Source: Acidobacteriaceae bacterium
Lineage (GTDB): Bacteria; Acidobacteriota; Terriglobia; Terriglobales; Acidobacteriaceae
DNA length: 5,376 nt
Reading direction: 5' to 3'
NCBI GenBank assembly: GCA_027311125.1
Contig: DAICZO010000056.1
Location: 1-5,376, forward strand
The notes beneath the pieces are model-generated. The model searched no databases. It saw only the letters and a program-made list of their open reading frames with translations, and had not been told where the DNA came from. Positions within the stretch are counted from its first letter, which is position 1. Each line of letters starts with the position of its first letter. Of the stretch, positions 1-5,376 are shown piece by piece. Made by a program: the position numbers and the translations under genes.

Positions 1-2
1 CC

Positions 3-1295
3 CCAACCCCCGGCAGCACCGCCGTGCAGATCAATTTAGGCGATGCCCCGGCTGACTGGATGCTGGCCTTCTCTATGAATGTCTCCACCATGGCGCTCAA
101 CAGCAACAGTGGCTCCGTCTCCATCAGCAACGCCCCCACCCCGGTCGAGATGATCCACCGCCTCGGCACCATGGAACCCATCGCGCTCATCTCCGCGCCT
201 CAGGGAACCTATACCGGAGCCACCATCACCGTGGCCTCCTGCAAAGTCACCTATCTCGATCCAACCACCAAGGCACTCGTCCAGAAGACCATCAACGGAC
301 CCATCAGTGCCACCATTCCGTTCGCCTCCAGCGTCACCCTCGGCACCACGCCGCTCGCCTTCAACTTCGATCTCGATCTTGAGAACTCCGTCACCATGGA
401 CAGCAGCGGCAACCTGCAGTTCAGCCCCCAGTTCCATACCTCTACCGGAACTCAGGGTTCAGGCAACGGCAACGATGCCCGCTACGGCGGCATGCAACAG
501 ATGATGGGCGTCGTCAGCAGCACCTCCGCCAACGGCTTCACCATCATCCCCCTTCAGGCGACCAACACCTTCACCTTCAAAATCAGTAGCGCCACTCAGT
601 TCCAGGGCAATATCAGCACCATGGCCATGCTCGGAACCGGTATGGGCGTACTCGTCACCGCAACCCTGCAACCCGATGGCACCTACCTCGCCACCCGCGT
701 GCGCTCCAGAATGAACGCTGGTGGCATCATTGGCGGAGGCATCGTCACCGCCGTCACCGGCAAGCCCGCAACCCAACTCACCCTCGTCATGCAGAATGGT
801 GCCGGTGCCAGCATTAACACCGACTACCTCTCCCAGACCGTCATCGTCGACATCGCATCCACCACAGGCTTCGAGATCGACGACGACCGCATTGACCTCA
901 CTCATCTCCCCTTCACACCGCTCTTCGACGCCAACAACATCTACGTCGGCCAGAGCGTCCTCCCCATCAGTGACTCTGGTCTAACCGTGAGCGGAACCAC
1001 CAGCACCGGAACCATCGCCGCCTCGGAGATCCGTCTTCAGGAGCAAGGTGCCCGCGGAACCACCAACGTCGCCATCGTACCGGCTACTGCCTCCACCTTC
1101 ACCCTTACCCTCATGCCCGGCTGCGCCTTCACCACCCTTACCGGCGCAACCAGCATCCTCGTCTACCAGCAAACCGGAACCAACGTCGAAAGCACCACGA
1201 CCATTCCTGCTGGCACCACCCTCCGCGTTCACGGTCTGCTCTTCAACAACGCCGGACAATGGACGCTCATCGCCTCCACCATTGCCTCCAGCTAG
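3..1295 (+). CDS. Exported DUF4382/DUF5666-like beta-rich protein, 5' end missing
   Basis: The frame is open to the left edge and ends in TAG at 1293-1295, giving 430 visible residues. A GTG at 24 could be read as a start, but it has no ribosome binding site and lies inside what looks like a Pro/Gly/Ser/Thr linker running into the first domain, so the true start is probably upstream with a signal peptide or lipobox. Visible residues about 8-145 begin with the motif INLGDAPADW, which resembles the start of DUF4382 (LTDAP-type) domains of cell-surface proteins. A Gly/Asn/Gln-rich linker follows (about 146-165). Then come about three beta-rich units (about 167-235, 245-350, 352-427), each with a T-x-F or similar strand, a 'G-x-x-V' strand and a terminal 'dG-x-x-A-x-x-I' strand, as in OB-like DUF5666 domains. 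Family assignment is from remembered motifs and unit boundaries are approximate. No enzymatic motif is visible; a structural or binding role outside the cytoplasm is inference. The gene faces the small minus-strand gene convergently. Confidence 0.75.
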   Translation, partial: PTPGSTAVQINLGDAPADWMLAFSMNVSTMALNSNSGSVSISNAPTPVEMIHRLGTMEPIALISAPQGTYTGATITVASCKVTYLDPTTKALVQKTINGPISATIPFASSVTLGTTPLAFNFDLDLENSVTMDSSGNLQFSPQFHTSTGTQGSGNGNDARYGGMQQMMGVVSSTSANGFTIIPLQATNTFTFKISSATQFQGNISTMAMLGTGMGVLVTATLQPDGTYLATRVRSRMNAGGIIGGGIVTAVTGKPATQLTLVMQNGAGASINTDYLSQTVIVDIASTTGFEIDDDRIDLTHLPFTPLFDANNIYVGQSVLPISDSGLTVSGTTSTGTIAASEIRLQEQGARGTTNVAIVPATASTFTLTLMPGCAFTTLTGATSILVYQQTGTNVESTTTIPAGTTLRVHGLLFNNAGQWTLIASTIASS

Positions 1296-1325
1296 CAGCC
1301 GTTGGCACTTGGTCTAACCGTACTC

Positions 1326-1364
1326 AAAAATAAAATGCCTGCTGGAGTCATCCCAGCAGGCATT
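1326..1364 (-). terminator. Intrinsic terminator of the small membrane protein gene
   Basis: A perfect 12-bp stem (AATGCCTGCTGG at 1334-1345 and CCAGCAGGCATT at 1353-1364) closes a 7-nt loop. On the minus strand the stem is followed by TTATTTTT (1333-1326), continuing the two Ts at the stem base, a classic U-tract. It lies 27 bp past the stop of the minus-strand gene. On the plus strand the stem is followed by a poor tract (CCTATCTCG), so it would end the convergent plus-strand gene (stop at 1295) only weakly, but it may act on both. Confidence 0.88.
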
Positions 1365-1391
1365 CCTATCTCGTTCAACCTTGCCAAAGCC

Positions 1392-1877
1392 CTACCGGCT
1401 GCCACATCCTGCCCGATACACCTTGGGCTTGCTCCACTCTTCGTCCGTGGCAAACAAAATACACGCCTGTCCCGTTTCGGTATTCAGCCGCCAGGTCAAG
1501 TTACCCTGTCGGTAAACCTGGTACTTGCCGCTGCCGCTGAACGCCATTCCATTGGGAGGATTAGGGCTGATCGTATCGCTCCCCGGGACCGCCGCCGGTG
1601 CCGTCGCGGGCTGTGCATCCTGTGACGGCTGATCTGTAATCGCTGTCTGAGGAGTCGAACTCGGGTAAACCACCGTCGCCGCGCTCGATCCACCACTCCC
1701 ACTCGCTGGCTTCGTATCCGCACTGCTCTTGTCGCTCTTATCCCCGCTCCGCACCGGATCGTTCGAGTACACATCCCCGCTCGCACCGGCTCGTTTCGCG
1801 TCGTAGCTCGTGTATCCGAGATACAGAAACGCCACCACCGCCACGATCAAAACGATACCGATTATCCGTCTTCCCAT
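1392..1877 (-). CDS. Small single-pass membrane protein with C-terminal Cys-containing module (hypothetical)
   Basis: 161 residues, ATG at 1877-1875 and TAG at 1394-1392. The N terminus is MGRR followed by a hydrophobic helix (about residues 5-22), so this is a membrane anchor or uncleaved signal. The few positive charges before the helix and the polar tail suggest that the C terminus is outside the cytoplasm. Residues 27-113 form a low-complexity Ser/Pro/Ala/Thr/Asp linker with no predicted fold. Residues 114-161 form a compact, probably beta-stranded module with Tyr119, Tyr122, Trp129, the stretch NTETGQAC, Trp148 and a terminal GCGSR. Its two cysteines (139 and 158) could form a disulfide outside the membrane. 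I do not recognise a named family and give no function. Upstream of the ATG there is only a weak Shine-Dalgarno-like GGGA (minus strand, 1890-1887). A strong terminator follows the stop. The gene is divergent from the glycosyltransferase and appears to be monocistronic. Confidence 0.8.
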   Translation of the reverse strand: MGRRIIGIVLIVAVVAFLYLGYTSYDAKRAGASGDVYSNDPVRSGDKSDKSSADTKPASGSGGSSAATVVYPSSTPQTAITDQPSQDAQPATAPAAVPGSDTISPNPPNGMAFSGSGKYQVYRQGNLTWRLNTETGQACILFATDEEWSKPKVYRAGCGSR

Positions 1878-1937
1878 CTTCGCTTATCCCGCGTTGCGTC
1901 TGCATTGGAGGCTTCTTGAACTCTGCCTCGGAAATTC

Positions 1938-1946
1938 ATGATAACA
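1938..1946 (-). promoter_or_regulatory. Candidate extended -10 promoter of the small membrane protein gene
   Basis: On the minus strand the sequence TGTTATCAT combines a TGn extension with TATCAT, a 5/6 match to the -10 consensus (1943-1938). There is no good -35 at 16-18 bp, as is usual for extended -10 promoters. Transcription would start near 1931, giving a leader of about 54 nt before the ATG at 1877. Assigned from consensus only. Confidence 0.35.
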
Positions 1947-1967
1947 ACCATGATCGTCGCCCGCACC

Positions 1968-1981
1968 TGCAAGCGCTTTCT
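1968..1981. promoter_or_regulatory. LacI/GalR-family operator-like sequence
   Basis: TGCAAGCGCTTTCT, with the central 8-bp palindrome AAGCGCTT (1971-1978), fits the TGnAAnCGnWnnCW pattern of LacI-family operators. It sits about 25 bp upstream of the proposed -10 of the minus-strand gene, within the divergent intergenic region. A single degenerate match in GC-rich DNA can arise by chance, and no regulator gene is in the window. Confidence 0.25.
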
Positions 1982-2039
1982 CTACACCACCATCATCCCT
2001 CGCCGTGACGCTTTCAGCGCAACAATCCACAACTGCGCC

Positions 2040-2061
2040 CGTTACTACTTCGTTACGTTAC
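2040..2061. repeat. Three CGTTAC direct repeats in the divergent intergenic region
   Basis: CGTTAC occurs at 2040-2045, 2051-2056 and 2056-2061, the first two 11 bp apart (about one helical turn) and the last two overlapping by one base. This could be a binding site for an activator that uses direct repeats, or coincidence. The 1878-2176 gap also holds the other regulatory candidates listed here and a weak 57-codon open frame (1938-2111) that is not called as a gene. Confidence 0.35.
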
Positions 2062-2114
2062 CGCAGCACGCAAACGCAGCATTCCTCCTCTTCCTCAGCG
2101 TTCCTCTCTAGTTT

Positions 2115-2132
2115 CTGCACCCTTAAGTGCAG
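2115..2132. promoter_or_regulatory. Perfect 6-6-6 inverted repeat upstream of the glycosyltransferase gene
   Basis: CTGCAC and GTGCAG form perfect 6-bp arms around the 6-bp centre CCTTAA. The dyad is 18 bp long and ends 11 bp before the TATAAA at 2144, so it covers the place where RNA polymerase would contact the -35 region. The size and position fit an operator for a dimeric regulator. As RNA it would form only a short stem, and no U-tract follows, so it is not a terminator. Confidence 0.4.
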
Positions 2133-2143
2133 CCTCGACGTCA

Positions 2144-2149
2144 TATAAA
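2144..2149 (+). promoter_or_regulatory. Candidate -10 element of the glycosyltransferase gene
   Basis: TATAAA matches the -10 consensus at 5 of 6 positions in otherwise GC-rich DNA. The -35 is poor (TTAAGT at 2123-2128, 15-bp spacing), which would suit regulation through the overlapping inverted repeat. Transcription would start near 2156, just downstream of the GTG at 2150 and before the GTG at 2177, which favours the latter as the translation start. Confidence 0.4.
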
Positions 2150-2156
2150 GTGTGTC

Positions 2157-2164
2157 GGAAAGAG
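2157..2164 (+). promoter_or_regulatory. Shine-Dalgarno-like sequence deciding the glycosyltransferase start
   Basis: GGAAAGAG lies 12 nt before the GTG at 2177. Spacing is on the long side, but nothing comparable precedes the in-frame GTG at 2150, whose upstream bases are A/T-rich without purine clusters. Confidence 0.45.
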
Positions 2165-2176
2165 TATGATCACAAC

Positions 2177-3151
2177 GTGCCCAAGTACTCCATCGTCGTC
2201 CCGTTCCACAACGAAGAAGAGAACGTAACTGCGCTCTACGACCGCCTCAAAGCCGTCATGGAGACCGTAGGCGAAACCTTCGAACTTGTCTTCGTCGACG
2301 ATGGCTCACGCGACCGCACCTACCGTCTCCTCGAAGAGATCGCAGCCGTAGACTCTCGCGTTCTGGTCATCAAGCTCCGCCGCAACTTCGGCCAGACCTC
2401 CGCCCTCGCCGCAGGCTTCGATCACTCCCAGGGCGAATTCGTCCTCGCCATGGACGGCGACCTCCAGCACGACCCCAACGAGATCCCCGGCTTCCTTGCC
2501 AAACTTGAAGAGGGCTACGACGTCGTCAGCGGATGGCGCAGCCAGCGCGGTGATAACTTCATCCTCCGCCGCATCCCCTCACGCTGCGCCAACTGGCTGA
2601 TGGCTGCCCTCAGCGGCGTCAACATCCACGACTTTGGTACCACCTTCAAGGCCTATCGTCGCGAAGTCATCCAGAACATCCCGCTCTACGGTGAGATGCA
2701 CCGCTTCATCCCCGCTCTGGCCTCCTGGTACGGCGCCAGCATCTGCGAGATTCCCATCTCCAACCCCGCACGCGAGTACGGCCACAGCCACTACGGCATC
2801 TCCCGTACCTTCCGCGTCTTCTTCGATCTCCTCACCATCCGTTTCCTGCTCAAGTACATGACGCGTCCGCTGCACTTCTTTGGCTCCATCGGCGCGCTCG
2901 GCGTCCTCACCGGAACCGGCCTCGCCTTCTGGATGCTCGTGCTCAAGCTCATCACCGGTCAGCACGTCATGCTCCTCCACGGCCCCATTCTCATCCTCGC
3001 CTCGGTGCTTATCCTCGCCGGCGTCCAGATGATCGGCATCGGGCTACTCGGCGAACTGCAGGTCCGGCACTTCCATACCGCCTCGCACCGCGCTCCCTAC
3101 GCCGTCGAGCGCATCCTGCGCCTTCGCTCCGAAGAGAGCCTGCTGCAATAA
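2177..3151 (+). CDS. Family 2 glycosyltransferase, bacterial DPM1-like (polyprenyl-phosphate sugar synthase type)
   Basis: 324 residues from the GTG at 2177; the frame is also open from a GTG at 2150 (9 more residues), but 2177 gives the typical start MPKYSIVVPFHNEEENV and has a purine-rich site upstream. Family features in order: the nucleotide-binding strand SIVVPFHNEEEN (5-16), VDDGS (40-44), the Asp-rich metal/UDP motif MDGDLQHDP (92-100), GTTFKAYRREV (154-164), HRFIPALA (175-182) and REYGHSHYGISR (199-210). Two C-terminal membrane helices follow (about 233-259 and 268-294). This layout is that of the GtrB/ArnC/DPM1-like bacterial group, which transfers a sugar from a nucleotide donor to undecaprenyl or another polyprenyl phosphate at the cytoplasmic face of the membrane. 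The donor sugar cannot be read from the sequence. No flippase or acceptor glycosyltransferase is adjacent, so the pathway (envelope glycan, lipid modification or protein glycosylation) is open. Length is normal for the family. Confidence 0.9.
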   Translation: MPKYSIVVPFHNEEENVTALYDRLKAVMETVGETFELVFVDDGSRDRTYRLLEEIAAVDSRVLVIKLRRNFGQTSALAAGFDHSQGEFVLAMDGDLQHDPNEIPGFLAKLEEGYDVVSGWRSQRGDNFILRRIPSRCANWLMAALSGVNIHDFGTTFKAYRREVIQNIPLYGEMHRFIPALASWYGASICEIPISNPAREYGHSHYGISRTFRVFFDLLTIRFLLKYMTRPLHFFGSIGALGVLTGTGLAFWMLVLKLITGQHVMLLHGPILILASVLILAGVQMIGIGLLGELQVRHFHTASHRAPYAVERILRLRSEESLLQ

Positions 3152-3199
3152 CCGCGCGCCCCGTCTTCCTACCCATCATCACTTGTTAGTGTCACCCTT

Positions 3200-3224
3200 G
3201 CTGGGGCATCGCAGTTTCCCCAGC
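3200..3224. repeat. Stem-loop between the glycosyltransferase and MFS genes
   Basis: GCTGGGG (3200-3206) and CCCCAGC (3218-3224) form a perfect 7-bp GC-rich stem around an 11-nt loop, 48 bp after the glycosyltransferase stop. No U-tract follows on either strand, so a classical terminator is unlikely. It may be a transcript-end structure, a read-through attenuator or chance. I found no convincing promoter in the rest of 3152-3285. Confidence 0.4.
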
Positions 3225-3285
3225 GCCACGCACTCCATTGGAATACTCTCCCAGTAGGCCTCCAGCGTGCGTCGGGCCGTCGCGT

Positions 3286-4479
3286 ATGAAGATCAAGTTC
3301 GGTGTCGATCCAGACATCCTCAAGCTCGGCCTCGTCAGCTTCCTCACGGACATCAGCTCCGAGATGATCTTCTCCGTATTCGCCATCGTCTTTACCGTCA
3401 TCGCGGGAGCGTCCGCCTCCTTGCTGGGCTTGGTCGAAGGCCTCGCCGACTTCTCCGCATCCTCACTGGACTTCGCTGCCGGCTGGGCCTCCGATCGAAC
3501 CGGCAAACGAAAAGCCTTCACCATTCTCGGCTACAGCTTCTCCACCGTGGCCAAGTTCATGTTGCTCGTCGCGAACTCAATCCTCGCGCTCGGCCTCTTT
3601 CGCATCATCGAACGCATCGGTAAAAGCTTTCGTAGCCCGCCGCGTGATGCCTGGATCTCGGAGATCGCCACCCACGACGTCCGCGGACTCTCCTTCGGGG
3701 TCCACAAAGCCCTCGACAAAGCCGGTGCCGTCCTCGGCCCGCTCATCGCCTACGCCTTACTCAACTGGCGCGGAGAGACCCCATCTGCCTTTCGCCTCCT
3801 CTTTCTGCTTGCGATCCTGCCCGCACTGCTCAGCATCTTCGTCCTCAGCCGTATCAAGGACCGCCCTGCCCAACCTCAGCCGCATAAAAACCTCTTTGCC
3901 AACTGGAAGTCGCTCGGCTACGGCTTCAAACGTTATCTTGTCGCTGCCGCCATCTTCTCGCTCGCTTACTTCAGCTTCGGCTTCCTCCTGCTGCGTGCCC
4001 GCTCCATAGGCTTCGCCATCCGCGAGGTAGCTCTTCTCTACGCACTCATCAACATCACCTCCGTCATTGCCGCCCCTATCGCCGGAGCCATCGGCGACCG
4101 CATCGGACGAACCAGCATCCTGGCGCTCAGCTATCTTCTCTACTTTGGCACCTGCCTTGGCTTCGCCTTCGCCACCACCCGCACCGAGGTTTTGTTGCTC
4201 TTCATCGGCTACGGAGCCTTCGCTGCCATCGACGAAGCCCAAACCAAGGCCTTCATCGCCGACGTAGAGCCCCGACAACGGGGAACTGCCATTGGCCTCT
4301 ACAACTCCATCACCGGAGTCAGCTACCTACCCGCCTCACTATGCGCCGGACTCCTCTGGGCAACCCACGCCCGTCTGGTATTCCTCCTCGCCGCAGCGCT
4401 CGCACTGCTGGCATTAGCCACCTTCCTGCTGCTCCGACCAGCCCATCACGCCGCCAGTCACCCCACCCTCCTCCCCTGA
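3286..4479 (+). CDS. Major facilitator superfamily transporter (MJ1317-like)
   Basis: 397 residues from the ATG at 3286 to TGA. An in-frame TTG at 3238 would add 16 residues of Pro/Arg/Ser-rich sequence with no family likeness, whereas the ATG gives MKIKFGVDPDILKLGLVSFL, in line with relatives. No clear Shine-Dalgarno precedes either start. The protein is hydrophobic throughout, with about 12 helices in two halves. Family features: LVSFLTDISSEMI at 16-28, the loop 2-3 motif GWASDRTGKRK (66-76), the conserved stretch ERIGKSFRSPPRDAW (109-123) before helix 5, FGVHKALDKAGAVLGP (137-152), and a second-half counterpart GAIGDRIGRT (267-276). A polar, basic loop (about 190-215) joins the halves. Charged residues in the second half (Asp316, Glu317 and Lys321 in AAIDEAQTKAFIAD) are near the membrane and might take part in proton coupling. 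The substrate is unknown; small-molecule or drug export driven by protons is the usual guess for this group. It follows the glycosyltransferase by 134 bp. Confidence 0.87.
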   Translation: MKIKFGVDPDILKLGLVSFLTDISSEMIFSVFAIVFTVIAGASASLLGLVEGLADFSASSLDFAAGWASDRTGKRKAFTILGYSFSTVAKFMLLVANSILALGLFRIIERIGKSFRSPPRDAWISEIATHDVRGLSFGVHKALDKAGAVLGPLIAYALLNWRGETPSAFRLLFLLAILPALLSIFVLSRIKDRPAQPQPHKNLFANWKSLGYGFKRYLVAAAIFSLAYFSFGFLLLRARSIGFAIREVALLYALINITSVIAAPIAGAIGDRIGRTSILALSYLLYFGTCLGFAFATTRTEVLLLFIGYGAFAAIDEAQTKAFIADVEPRQRGTAIGLYNSITGVSYLPASLCAGLLWATHARLVFLLAAALALLALATFLLLRPAHHAASHPTLLP

Positions 4480-4490
4480 TATTCACTCTT

Positions 4491-4511
4491 CCACTCCAGC
4501 CGGCTCAGTGG
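4491..4511. repeat. Imperfect dyad after the MFS gene
   Basis: CCACT (4491-4495) and AGTGG (4507-4511) flank the 8-bp palindrome AGCCGGCT (4498-4505), starting 12 bp after the MFS stop. There is no U-tract, so it is not a standard terminator. The rest of 4480-4614 shows only the ribosome binding site of the next gene; I found no convincing promoter there. Confidence 0.25.
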
Positions 4512-4598
4512 TCAGTCCAATGCGTCCCGAGGCATCAGGTATGCTCTTCCAATAACTTGTGTCCGGTCGAGTCGGCAACCTGAATCACTTCTGCCTTG

Positions 4599-4604
4599 AA
4601 GGAG
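4599..4604 (+). promoter_or_regulatory. Ribosome binding site of the quinone oxidoreductase gene
   Basis: AAGGAG is a strong Shine-Dalgarno match with 10 nt to the ATG at 4615. It fixes the start and is the clearest ribosome binding site in the window. Confidence 0.8.
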
Positions 4605-4614
4605 CATCCGCATC

Positions 4615-5376
4615 ATGCAAGCTATCCAAATCTTCACCACCGGTTCCACGGATGTCCTCACCCTGAGTGAGATACCCATTCCGACTCCCGGACCCGGACA
4701 GGCCCTCATCCGCATCGAAGCCTCCGGCGTCAACTTCATCGACACCTACTTTCGCGAAGGCCGCTATCCCGCCCCGCTCCCGTACACCCTCGGGCAGGAA
4801 GCCGCCGGAACCGTAGCCGCCATCGGTCCCGGCGTCAACACCGTCCAGACCGGAGACCGCGTCGCCTGGTGTGGCATCCCCGGCACCTACGCCCAGTTTG
4901 CCCTCGCGCCCGTCGACCGCCTCGTGCCCATACCCGCCTCCCTCACCACCCAGCAAGCCGCTGCGGCAATCCTCCAGGGCATGACCGCCCACTACCTCGC
5001 CCACTCCACCTACCCCATCCAGCGCGGCGACGAAGTCCTCATCCACGCCGGAGCCGGTGGCACTGGACTCCTTCTCACCCAGATCGCCAAATCTCTCGGC
5101 GCCCGCGTCTTCACCACTGTCTCCACCGAAGAAAAAGCTGCCTTATCGCGCGCCGCCGGTGCCGACGAAGTCATCCTCTACACCCGGCAGGACTTCGCCG
5201 CTGAGGTCCGCCGCCTCACCCGCGACCGTGGCCTCCCCGTGGTCTACGACTCCGTAGGCAAGTCCACCTTCGAGGCCTCGCTCACCTGCCTCCGTCCCCG
5301 CGGCGTCATGGTCCTCTTCGGAGGAGCCAGCGGTGCCGTCCCCCCCTTCGACCTCATCCGCCTCTCCACCATGGGC
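4615..5376 (+). CDS. qor: NADPH:quinone oxidoreductase, zeta-crystallin type, 3' end missing
   Basis: 254 residues are visible from the ATG at 4615, and the frame is still open at the right edge. Relatives are about 320-330 residues, so roughly 70 are missing. This is a zinc-independent medium-chain dehydrogenase/reductase that moves electrons from NADPH to quinones or reactive carbonyls in the cytoplasm. N-terminal GroES-like domain: VNFIDTYFREGRYP (39-52), LGQEAAGTV (59-67) and GDRVAW (80-85); the zinc-binding Cys/His set of alcohol dehydrogenases is absent. The Rossmann domain opens with GDEVLIHAGAGGTGLLLTQ (138-156) and continues IAK (157-159), which fits the quinone oxidoreductase/zeta-crystallin signature as I recall it. 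It is followed by the second strand ARVFTTVST (163-171) and VVYDSVGKSTFE (209-220). The closest named match is Qor; other quinone-reductase-like MDR enzymes are possible. The gene lies 135 bp after the MFS gene and has its own strong ribosome binding site, so it may be independent. Confidence 0.9.
   Translation, partial: MQAIQIFTTGSTDVLTLSEIPIPTPGPGQALIRIEASGVNFIDTYFREGRYPAPLPYTLGQEAAGTVAAIGPGVNTVQTGDRVAWCGIPGTYAQFALAPVDRLVPIPASLTTQQAAAAILQGMTAHYLAHSTYPIQRGDEVLIHAGAGGTGLLLTQIAKSLGARVFTTVSTEEKAALSRAAGADEVILYTRQDFAAEVRRLTRDRGLPVVYDSVGKSTFEASLTCLRPRGVMVLFGGASGAVPPFDLIRLSTMG

Noticed and set aside
36..1259. Long minus-strand open frames opposite the DUF4382-like gene (36-437, 459-905, 981-1259)
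   Set aside because: They are Gly/Asp/Glu/Ala/Val-rich translations produced by the C-ending codon bias of the plus-strand gene, show no family motif and lie entirely inside it.
1326..1364. Inverted repeat considered as a mobile-element end or CRISPR repeat
   Set aside because: It is single copy, with a 7-nt loop and U-tract typical of an intrinsic terminator, and no transposase or spacer pattern is nearby.
1302..1625. Plus-strand open frame of 107 codons across the terminator and the 3' half of the minus-strand gene
   Set aside because: It runs through the terminator hairpin and opposite a better-supported membrane protein gene, and its translation resembles no family.
2579..2980. Minus-strand open frame opposite the glycosyltransferase
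   Set aside because: Acidic low-complexity shadow of a gene with clear family motifs on the other strand.
3238..3285. N-terminal extension of the MFS gene from TTG
   Set aside because: The 16 extra residues are Pro/Arg/Ser-rich, lack a ribosome binding site and do not match the family N terminus, which begins at the ATG at 3286.
3757..4278. 173-codon minus-strand open frame opposite the MFS gene
   Set aside because: Gly/Glu/Ala-rich shadow with no recognisable domain; the plus-strand frame has clear transporter motifs and membrane helices.
2177..4479. Glycosyltransferase plus MFS protein as a dedicated sugar-lipid synthesis and flipping pair
   Set aside because: The transporter belongs to a generic MFS group rather than a known flippase family, and the 134-bp gap with a stem-loop gives no support for a tight functional pair.
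4585..5046. Minus-strand open frame opposite the quinone oxidoreductase
   Set aside because: Gly/Asp-rich shadow; the plus-strand frame shows the full oxidoreductase signature and a strong ribosome binding site.

Overview
The base composition and gene content suggest a soil-type Acidobacteriota (class Terriglobia, Granulicella/Terriglobus/Edaphobacter-like). Coding strands are GC-rich, with a strong preference for C-ending codons and a pyrimidine-rich sense strand. The first gene looks like a DUF4382/DUF5666-type exported protein, and the glycosyltransferase and MFS proteins are of types common in that group. This placement is inference from style, not from a marker gene.

Layout, left to right. 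(1) Bases 3-1295, + strand: the 3' part of a large secreted beta-rich protein, with an N-terminal DUF4382-like domain followed by about three OB-like, DUF5666-like units; its 5' end lies outside the window. (2) A short convergent gap with a strong intrinsic terminator (12-bp perfect stem) whose U-tract serves the minus strand. (3) Bases 1392-1877, - strand: a small single-pass membrane protein with a Ser/Pro/Ala/Thr-rich linker and a compact C-terminal module containing two cysteines. (4) A divergent regulatory region of about 300 bp with an extended -10 for the minus gene, a LacI-type operator-like sequence, a triple CGTTAC repeat, and a perfect 6-6-6 inverted repeat just upstream of a TATAAA -10 for the plus gene. 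(5) Bases 2177-3151, + strand: a bacterial DPM1-like family 2 glycosyltransferase with two C-terminal membrane helices, probably making a polyprenyl-phosphate sugar. (6) Bases 3286-4479, + strand: a 12-helix MFS transporter. (7) Bases 4615-5376, + strand: an NADPH:quinone oxidoreductase (zeta-crystallin type) cut by the right edge.

The genes do not form an obvious single pathway. The gaps between the three plus-strand genes on the right (134-135 bp each) argue against a tight operon, though read-through is possible. I see no mobile element, CRISPR array, tRNA or rRNA, and no clearly new system. The points most worth checking are the operator-like structures in the divergent region, the uncharacterised Cys-containing module, and the multi-domain secreted protein.
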